Assembly (NCBI RefSeq): GCF_019145475.1
Contig: NZ_JAHTKI010000001.1
Coordinates: 124,001-188,000, forward strand
Direction of reading: 5' to 3'
Length of the DNA: 64,000 nt
DNA from: Pseudomonas botevensis
GTDB lineage: Bacteria; Pseudomonadota; Gammaproteobacteria; Pseudomonadales; Pseudomonadaceae
Of the stretch, positions 58,790 to 64,000 are shown one piece after another (position 1 is the stretch's first letter; each line of letters starts with the position of its first letter). The translations under genes and the position numbers were made by a program. The notes beneath the pieces were generated by a model. The model was given only the letters and a program-made list of their open reading frames with translations, did no database searches and was not told where the DNA came from.

Positions 58790-59160
58790 CAGCCGGTAAT
58801 GCGGCTGCAAGTGAACTTCGCGCTGCTCCCGCCGGAGCTGGAAAACCGGTTGATCGTCGTCCAGCCCACCCGGCGGTTGTAACCCACCCACGCTTCGCCA
58901 TCTGAAGCGATGCCGGTAAAGAACGTCAGTTGCCCGTAGCGACTGTTGGTCTGCGCCCAGTATCGCCGACCGACCTTTTCGAAACCACGCAGATACATCG
59001 TACTGCCCACCGTGTTGACGCTGTAGGCATTGCCTTCGGCGTCAATGCACGCCAACAGGTTGGCGGTGCGGGTGCAGGTGGCAAGCCCTGGAATCTGGCC
59101 CCAGGCATTGAAGGTCAACAGCGCGAGGCTCAGGAGCGAGCATTTCAGCGCAATTCTCAT
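58786..59160 (-). CDS. Small exported protein, divergent from the ZigA-type gene, unknown function
   Basis: A 124-residue protein I do not recognise. ATG at 59160 starts a signal peptide (MRIALKCSLLSLALLTFNAW, cleavage near GQI, about 22). The mature part has four cysteines, two as CTRTANLLAC (about 29-38) and two at the C-terminal end as CSRITGC, compatible with two disulfides, and many aromatic and glycine residues. Between it and the COG0523 gene lies a Zur-box-like palindrome, 80 bases upstream of this start, so it may be zinc-regulated. Its stop overlaps that of the convergent amidase gene. Confidence 0.72.
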   Translation of the reverse strand: MRIALKCSLLSLALLTFNAWGQIPGLATCTRTANLLACIDAEGNAYSVNTVGSTMYLRGFEKVGRRYWAQTNSRYGQLTFFTGIASDGEAWVGYNRRVGWTTINRFSSSGGSSAKFTCSRITGC

Positions 59161-59240
59161 GGTGTGTTCCGACAGGTGAAAGAGGTCCAGCTTCATGCCC
59201 TGTATGTATTTGGGCAAGAGCAAAGGTGGATTGTTCATAT

Positions 59241-59255
59241 TGTTATACTATAACA
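59241..59255. promoter_or_regulatory. Zur-box-like palindrome upstream of the ZigA-type gene
   Basis: TGTTATACTATAACA is a perfect dyad around a central base and matches the Zur pattern TGTTATAnTATAACA exactly. It lies between the small exported protein (80 bases away) and the COG0523 GTPase (108 bases away). Confidence 0.88.
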
Positions 59256-59363
59256 TTAAATCCAACCTGCTTTCCGTGACCCTGTTTTCAGGCGCCTGCT
59301 TCCTTGATTGGAGCCAAAGAGCGCCTTTTCGCTGCCCAGCGGCTGATTTATGAGGATTATCCA

Positions 59364-60569
59364 ATGTCTTACCCGCTTCCCGTGACCGTTTTGTCCGGCT
59401 TCCTCGGCGCTGGAAAAAGTACACTTTTGAATTACGTACTACGTAACAGGGACGCGCTGCGCGTTGCTGTAATCGTCAATGATATGAGTGAGATCAATAT
59501 CGATGGCAGCGAAGTCCAGCGTGATGTCAGCTTGAACCGTGCAGAAGAGAAACTGGTCGAGATGAGCAACGGCTGCATCTGCTGTACGTTACGCGAGGAC
59601 CTGCTGGAGGAAGTGAGCAAGCTCGCCCGCGATGGCCGTTTCGATTATCTGTTGATCGAGTCCACCGGTATTTCCGAGCCGTTGCCGGTCGCCGAGACCT
59701 TTACCTTCCGTGACGAGCAGGGGCAGAGCCTGGCCGACGTCGCGCGCCTCGACACGATGGTCACCGTGGTCGACGGCATGAACTTCCTTCAGGACTACTC
59801 AGCTGCCCAGAGCCTTGCCTCTCGCGGTGAAACCCTGGGCGAGGAAGACGAGCGCTCGATCACCGATTTGCTGATCGAGCAGATAGAGTTCGCCGACGTG
59901 CTGTTGATCAGCAAGATCGATCTGATCAGCCAGCGCGACCGCGAAGAACTGACGGCGATCCTTAAACGCCTGAATGCCCAGGCCGAGATCATCCCGATGG
60001 TGATGGGTGAAGTACCGTTGGAGAAGATCCTGAATACCGGTCGCTTCGACTTCGAAAAAGCCGCGCAGGCCCCTGGATGGTTGCAGGAATTGCGCGGCGA
60101 ACATGTCCCGGAAACCGAGGAATACGGCATCGCCTCCGGTGCCTACCGAGCGCGGCGGCCGTTCCATCCGGAGCGCTTCTTCAATTTCATCGACCGGCCA
60201 TGGCCGAACGGCAGGTTGCTGCGTTCAAAGGGCTTTTTCTGGCTTGCGAGCAAGCCGTCGGATGCTGGCAGCTGGTCGCAGGCGGGCGGTTTGATGCGTT
60301 ACGGATTTGCCGGGCGCTGGTGGCGCTATGTGCCGAAAGATCACTGGCCGCAGGATCAGGAAAGTACCGCAGCGATCATGCAAAACTGGACTTCCAGCGT
60401 CGGGGACTGCCGTCAGGAGCTGGTTTTCATCGGGCAGAACATCGATTTCGAGCAGCTCACCTCGGAGCTGGATGCCTGCTTGCTGACCGATGAAGAAATG
60501 GCCATCGGCACCGAAGGCTGGCGCTCGCTGGTCGACCCTTTTGGTCCGTGGAGCGAAGAGGCGGCCTGA
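59364..60569 (+). CDS. zigA: Zinc-associated COG0523 GTPase (ZigA-type)
   Basis: A 401-residue G3E-family GTPase thought to deliver zinc to client enzymes in zinc-limited cells. The P-loop GFLGAGKST is at 12-20, the metal site GCICC (Cys71, Cys73, Cys74) at 70-74, followed by ESTGISEP and the guanine-specific SKID. The C-terminal CobW domain (about 270-395) completes it. ATG at 59364 is chosen because [20 protein letters not shown] is the family start and GAGGA lies 8 bases before; a frame from 59304 would cover the leader. In P. aeruginosa the orthologue (PA5535) is Zur-repressed. Confidence 0.92.
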   Translation: MSYPLPVTVLSGFLGAGKSTLLNYVLRNRDALRVAVIVNDMSEINIDGSEVQRDVSLNRAEEKLVEMSNGCICCTLREDLLEEVSKLARDGRFDYLLIESTGISEPLPVAETFTFRDEQGQSLADVARLDTMVTVVDGMNFLQDYSAAQSLASRGETLGEEDERSITDLLIEQIEFADVLLISKIDLISQRDREELTAILKRLNAQAEIIPMVMGEVPLEKILNTGRFDFEKAAQAPGWLQELRGEHVPETEEYGIASGAYRARRPFHPERFFNFIDRPWPNGRLLRSKGFFWLASKPSDAGSWSQAGGLMRYGFAGRWWRYVPKDHWPQDQESTAAIMQNWTSSVGDCRQELVFIGQNIDFEQLTSELDACLLTDEEMAIGTEGWRSLVDPFGPWSEEAA

Positions 60570-60572
60570 GGT

Positions 60573-60929
60573 TCAGGGCTTGAGCCACTTGCCCTGGCTC
60601 TGAGTCTCGCAGTACGGCTGCAAGTAAGCGGCGTCGGTGGCGATGCCGTAATAGTGGATATCCTGGCGATAGGGCATATTGGCGACCTGGGCGTTGCTGC
60701 ATACGCCGAACGCGCCGCCGGGGCACTGGTCGACGTATTGCACGTCGACTTTCTGCCCGGCCAGGGTCGGTTGGCAGAAACCGTCGTTGAACAGCTTTTC
60801 CGGGATGTTGCGGTTCTGCTGGCAGACCTTGACGTCCAGTCGCTCGGCCTGGCTATGAACCACACAGGCTTGCGCCAGCACCTGCCCCGACAGCAACATC
60901 AACAGCAACCAACCTCCCAACCACCGCAT
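60573..60929 (-). CDS. Small exported cysteine-containing protein, unknown function
   Basis: A 118-residue protein with signal peptide MRWLGGWLLLMLLSGQVLAQ (cleavage near residue 20). ATG at 60929 is 6 bases after GGAGG; a GTG at 60953 is less likely. The mature part has six cysteines (CVVHS, VCQQN, FCQPT, QCPGG, VCSNA, YCETQ), an even number suggesting disulfides, and the segment PYRQDIHYYGIATDAAYLQP. Not recognised by name. It is convergent with zigA and divergent from the second COG0523 gene. No Zur box was seen here. Confidence 0.7.
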   Translation of the reverse strand: MRWLGGWLLLMLLSGQVLAQACVVHSQAERLDVKVCQQNRNIPEKLFNDGFCQPTLAGQKVDVQYVDQCPGGAFGVCSNAQVANMPYRQDIHYYGIATDAAYLQPYCETQSQGKWLKP

Positions 60930-60955
60930 CAACGACCTCCAGAAAAACGCCACGC

Positions 60956-61921
60956 ATGCTGCAGAACATTCCTACCCACGTCATCGCAGGCCCCTTGGGC
61001 GCCGGCAAGACCAGCCTGATCCGCCAACTCATGGCCCAGCGTCCGGCCGGCGAACGCTGGGCGGTGCTGATCAACGAGTTCGGCCAGATCGGTCTCGATG
61101 CCGCGCTGCTGACCCGCGACGTCGATGGTATCGCACTGGGCGAGGTCGCCGGGGGCTGTTTGTGTTGCGTGAACGGTGCGCCGTTTCAGATCGGTCTGGG
61201 GCGCCTGCTGCGCAAAGCCAGGCCGGACCGACTGTTTATAGAGCCTTCCGGATTAGGGCATCCGGCGCAGTTGCTCAAGCAGTTGAGTGAGGCGCCGTGG
61301 CTGGGCGTACTGGCGGTTCAGCCGTGTGTGCTGGTGCTGGATGCGCAGGCTCTGGCGCAGGGGAAAACACTCTCGGCCCCGCAACAAGAGGCCTTGGCGA
61401 GCGCGGGTTTATTGCTGTTGAACAAGTCTGAGGGTGTCGATGAATCCGTGCGTCCGGCGATCATCGGACAACTCCCGCCAGTCCCGGTGATCTGGACGCA
61501 AAACGCCGCGCTGGCGTTGAGCGAGCTACCGGGATTGGCGGCAAGGGCTGTAGCAGGGGCGGACAATCCGGTGCTGCCGAAAGGATTGGCGCAGTTGCCA
61601 GCGGTCTGGAGCGACCCGGCGCAGCCGATTTGTCTGAGCCAGGCGCAGGAGGGCGGTTGGAGTATTGGTTGGCGCTGGCATCCCGACCAGACCTTCGACG
61701 CGGGGCGCATTGCTCGTTGGCTTGAGGGTCTGGTCTGGCGCCGCGCGAAACTGGTTATCCACAGTGCCCGGGGCTGGGTTTCGGCGAATGCCCTGGAGAA
61801 TGCCGAGCTGAACTGGCAGACGAGCGAATGGCGGCGGGATTCGCGGCTCGAGCTGATTTTCACCGATCCGCAGGATGTCGAGTTGCTTCAGGCTGGTTTG
61901 GCCCGCTGCCGGGTGGCTTGA
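60956..61921 (+). CDS. Second COG0523 (CobW/G3E) GTPase
   Basis: A 321-residue G3E-family GTPase, shorter than ZigA. P-loop GPLGAGKTS at 12-20, GCLCC (Cys68, Cys70, Cys71) metal site, EPSGLGHP and NKSEG. The C-terminal half (about 210-320) is divergent from ZigA. Probably another metallochaperone; P. aeruginosa also has several near this locus. Zinc is likely from the location, but cobalt or other metals cannot be excluded. A perfect DnaA nonamer is at 61755-61763. Its start is 26 bases from the divergent small exported gene. Confidence 0.88.
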   Translation: MLQNIPTHVIAGPLGAGKTSLIRQLMAQRPAGERWAVLINEFGQIGLDAALLTRDVDGIALGEVAGGCLCCVNGAPFQIGLGRLLRKARPDRLFIEPSGLGHPAQLLKQLSEAPWLGVLAVQPCVLVLDAQALAQGKTLSAPQQEALASAGLLLLNKSEGVDESVRPAIIGQLPPVPVIWTQNAALALSELPGLAARAVAGADNPVLPKGLAQLPAVWSDPAQPICLSQAQEGGWSIGWRWHPDQTFDAGRIARWLEGLVWRRAKLVIHSARGWVSANALENAELNWQTSEWRRDSRLELIFTDPQDVELLQAGLARCRVA

Positions 61922-61927
61922 GTCAGC

Positions 61928-62341
61928 TCACGGCTTCCACTTGGTGTGTTCCTGGCGCCACTGGCTCAGCTCGATCACCTCGGCCCGTGGTTTGTTCACC
62001 TCGACCACCGGCGGTGTGTCATCGAACGGGGCCGGGTAGGGCGCCAGTTCGATCTGGGCGCTGTGCGCGCCGAATTGGGTAATGGTGCCGTTGTGACGGG
62101 TTTCGCCGGTCACGGTGAATTCGAAATTGTAGACCCGCGCCAATCGCCGGCGACCGCTGGCGTCCTTGATGAAGCCAATCTTTTTCAGTGCGACGTTGCC
62201 GTCGAGCAGCTCCACGCCGACGTTCACGCAATGTTGCTTGACCCGTTCCAGCGCCCGCTCGCGCAAGCCGTGGTTGTGCCATAGCCAGGCGCCAGCAGCG
62301 GCGAACAGCATCAGCACGAAGATGTTTTCGAGGGTCAGCAT
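61928..62341 (-). CDS. DUF3301-type small membrane-anchored protein
   Basis: A 137-residue protein: one N-terminal membrane helix (about 5-22, [20 protein letters not shown]) followed by the pattern [20 protein letters not shown] and [13 protein letters not shown] typical of the DUF3301 family, then a beta-rich part with [23 protein letters not shown] at 62341 was chosen over two TTG codons just before. Function unknown. Convergent with the GTPase gene. Confidence 0.82.
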   Translation of the reverse strand: MLTLENIFVLMLFAAAGAWLWHNHGLRERALERVKQHCVNVGVELLDGNVALKKIGFIKDASGRRRLARVYNFEFTVTGETRHNGTITQFGAHSAQIELAPYPAPFDDTPPVVEVNKPRAEVIELSQWRQEHTKWKP

Positions 62342-62458
62342 CAACAAGTAACTCCAAAAGAGGGCATCAGCTTAACTGCGTCGCCGGTCTGTCGTACAGG
62401 CTGCGTTTCGTCGCATACTGCGCGGCTCGAATTTCAATCGTTTTACGGAAAAACCCGA

Positions 62459-63331
62459 ATGAAACGTACGCCTCACTTGCTCGCCATCCAGTCCCATGTG
62501 GTGTTCGGCCACGCCGGCAACAGCGCTGCGGTTTTTCCGATGCAGCGGGTCGGGGTGAATGTCTGGCCGCTCAACACCGTGCAGTTTTCCAACCACACCC
62601 AGTACGGCCAATGGGCCGGGGAAGTGCTGGCGCCGCATCAGATCCCGGAACTGGTGGAAGGGATCGCCGCCATCGGCGAGCTGGGCAACTGCGACGCGGT
62701 GCTGTCCGGATATCTGGGCAGCGCGGCCCAGGGGCGGGCGATTCTCAGTGGCGTGGCGCGGATCAAGTCGGTCAACCCCAAGGCGTTATACCTGTGTGAT
62801 CCGGTGATGGGGCACCCGGAAAAGGGCTGCAGCGTACCGGCCGAAGTCAGCGATTTCCTCCTGGAGGAAGCGGCGGCGGTGGCGGACTTCATGTGTCCGA
62901 ACCAGTTGGAGCTGGACAGCTTCTGCGGGCGCAAGCCGCAATCGTTGTTTGATTGCCTGGCCATGGCGCGCTCGCTGCTGGCTCGCGGGCCGCAGGCGGT
63001 GCTGGTCAAGCATCTGGATTATCCGGGCAAGCCGGCGGAAGCCTTTGAAATGCTGCTGGTGACCGCCGAGGGCAGTTGGCATCTGCGCCGTCCGCTGCTG
63101 GCGTTCCCGCGTCAGCCGGTGGGCGTGGGCGATCTGACTTCCGGGCTGTTCCTGGCGCGCGTGCTGTTGGGGGACAGCCTGGTGGCCGCGTTCGAATTTA
63201 CCGCGGCGGCGGTGCATGAAGTGCTGCTGGAAACCCAGGCGTGCGCCAGTTATGAGCTGCAGCTGGTTCGGGCGCAGGATCGAATTGCGCATCCTCGGGT
63301 GAAGTTCGAGGCGACGCCGATCAGTCTTTAA
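62459..63331 (+). CDS. pdxY: Pyridoxal kinase PdxY
   Basis: PdxY phosphorylates pyridoxal in the vitamin B6 salvage pathway. The 290-residue ribokinase-fold protein has the start [20 protein letters not shown] (with SHVV and the GNSAA block), [17 protein letters not shown] (about 117-133), [13 protein letters not shown] (about 144-156) and the GVGDLTSG phosphate-binding motif (about 221-228). Length is normal. Single gene followed by an inverted REP pair. Confidence 0.95.
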   Translation: MKRTPHLLAIQSHVVFGHAGNSAAVFPMQRVGVNVWPLNTVQFSNHTQYGQWAGEVLAPHQIPELVEGIAAIGELGNCDAVLSGYLGSAAQGRAILSGVARIKSVNPKALYLCDPVMGHPEKGCSVPAEVSDFLLEEAAAVADFMCPNQLELDSFCGRKPQSLFDCLAMARSLLARGPQAVLVKHLDYPGKPAEAFEMLLVTAEGSWHLRRPLLAFPRQPVGVGDLTSGLFLARVLLGDSLVAAFEFTAAAVHEVLLETQACASYELQLVRAQDRIAHPRVKFEATPISL

Positions 63332-63351
63332 GACCGCGCTACGCCCATTCA

Positions 63352-63407
63352 CGAGCAAGCCCGCTCCCCCAGATGATCACGGTCAACTGGGGGAGCGGGC
63401 TTGCTCG
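63352..63407. repeat. Inverted REP pair (21-bp stem)
   Basis: Two perfect 21-base arms (63352-63372 and 63387-63407), beginning CGAGCAAGCCCGCTCCCCC and its complement, with a 14-base loop. This is the GAGCGGGCTTGCTCG-type REP of fluorescent pseudomonads, here between convergent genes. Confidence 0.88.
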
Positions 63408-63447
63408 CGGAGGCTATCTATAAAACGACATCACCCCAAAGGGCCGA

Positions 63448-63930
63448 TCAGGCGTCGCCCTTGATCTCCTGATAGCGCTTTTCCAGCTCCTGACGAATCT
63501 GCCGACGCTGCTGCGCCTGCATATAGCGGCGCTTGTCTTCACTGTTTTCCGGCTGCAGCGGTGGCACCGGCGCCGGTTTGCGCTGGTCGTCGACGGCGAC
63601 CATGGTGAAGAAGCAGCTGTTGGTGTGGCGCACCGAGCGCTCGCGGATGTTCTCGGTCACGACTTTGATGCCGACTTCCATCGAGGTGTTGCCGGTGTAG
63701 TTGACCGACGCCAGGAACGTCACCAGTTCGCCGACATGGATCGGCTCGCGGAAAATCACCTGATCCACCGACAGTGTCACGACGTAGCGGCCGGCATAGC
63801 GGCTGGCGCAGGCGTAGGCGACTTCATCGAGGTATTTGAGCAGGGTGCCGCCGTGGACATTGCCAGAGAAGTTGGCCATGTCGGGGGTCATCAGTACCGT
63901 CATCGACAGCTGGGCGTTTCCGGGTTCCAT
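63448..63930 (-). CDS. Acyl-CoA thioesterase (YciA-like hotdog protein)
   Basis: A 160-residue hotdog-fold thioesterase that hydrolyses acyl-CoA. The active-site region is MANFSGNVHGGTLLKYLDEV (17-36), followed by ACASRYAGRYVVTLSVDQVI. ATG at 63930 gives MEPGNAQLSMTVLMTPDMAN, the usual start; a longer frame to 63996 lacks family sequence. A charged C-terminal helix (about 130-160, RRYMQAQQRRQIRQELEKRY) is typical of this pseudomonad type. Chain-length preference is not readable. Confidence 0.9.
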   Translation of the reverse strand: MEPGNAQLSMTVLMTPDMANFSGNVHGGTLLKYLDEVAYACASRYAGRYVVTLSVDQVIFREPIHVGELVTFLASVNYTGNTSMEVGIKVVTENIRERSVRHTNSCFFTMVAVDDQRKPAPVPPLQPENSEDKRRYMQAQQRRQIRQELEKRYQEIKGDA

Positions 63931-64000
63931 AACATTCTCACGGGTCAAGGCAGGGTTGCTGGAGGAACACCTCTGCGGGTGTCTGGTCGCTTTCAAAAAC

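Overview
The window looks like the origin-proximal part of a Pseudomonas chromosome, most likely the P. fluorescens group. The order mnmG-rsmG-parA-parB-atpIBEFHAGDC-glmU-glmR-glmS is the classic left flank of the pseudomonad replication origin. The proteins read like close relatives of P. aeruginosa and P. fluorescens proteins, and short G+C-rich REP palindromes typical of fluorescent pseudomonads sit between genes. No rRNA or tRNA gene, insertion sequence, phage, integron or CRISPR array was seen.

Region by region. (1) 1-1070: the start of a fecR-like gene (cut by the window edge) and an ECF sigma factor, read leftwards behind a probable Fur box. (2) 1071-1648: a gene-free region with one perfect and several near-perfect DnaA boxes and an AT-rich stretch upstream of mnmG, an E. 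coli-like oriC position. (3) 1649-5889: mnmG, rsmG, parA, parB. (4) 5935-13211: the complete F0F1 ATP synthase operon, with hairpins in several intercistronic gaps and a strong terminator. (5) 13272-17474: glmU, the DeoR-type regulator glmR and glmS, followed by an unoccupied attTn7 position. (6) 17496-21246: a LysR regulator, a glutathione S-transferase-like protein and a multidomain flavin/iron-sulfur oxidoreductase. (7) 21313-30298 (minus strand): the full common polysaccharide antigen (A-band, D-rhamnan) operon rmd-gmd-wbpW-wzm-wzt-wbpX-wbpY-wbpZ, facing a divergent five-gene set (30725-36438) of two paralogous glycosyltransferases, two paralogous methyltransferases and an acyltransferase, matching the P. 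aeruginosa PA5455-PA5459 set. (8) 36526-42562: a lipoprotein and a large exported repeat protein of unknown role, a LysE-type exporter with an Lrp-type regulator, and a dihydrolipoamide dehydrogenase. (9) 42777-48746: four overlapping genes encoding three SPFH (HflK/HflC-like) membrane proteins and a heavy-metal-type P-type ATPase; the second SPFH protein begins with 19 histidines in 34 residues. (10) 48924-52212: a cyclopropane fatty acid synthase-like enzyme, cardiolipin synthase and a small exported protein. (11) 52296-62341: a zinc-starvation island with two Zur-box-like palindromes. A six-gene leftward operon (folE2, three metal ABC transporter genes, a gamma carbonic anhydrase, a dihydroorotase-like protein) diverges from an amidase; a small exported protein diverges from a ZigA-type COG0523 GTPase; a second COG0523 GTPase follows. 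(12) 62459-63930: pdxY and an acyl-CoA thioesterase.

How the parts fit. Regions 2-3 concern replication initiation and segregation: ParB is encoded here and three parS-like palindromes lie inside coding sequences at 45.8, 57.1 and 58.0 kb. Thirteen perfect DnaA nonamers occur, twelve in the first 22 kb. Regions 7 and the divergent cassette build, cap and export one surface glycan. Region 11 is a coherent response to low zinc. The best candidate for an undescribed system is region 9, where a His-rich SPFH scaffold, two further SPFH proteins and a P1B-like ATPase lacking the usual metal-binding domain are translationally coupled.
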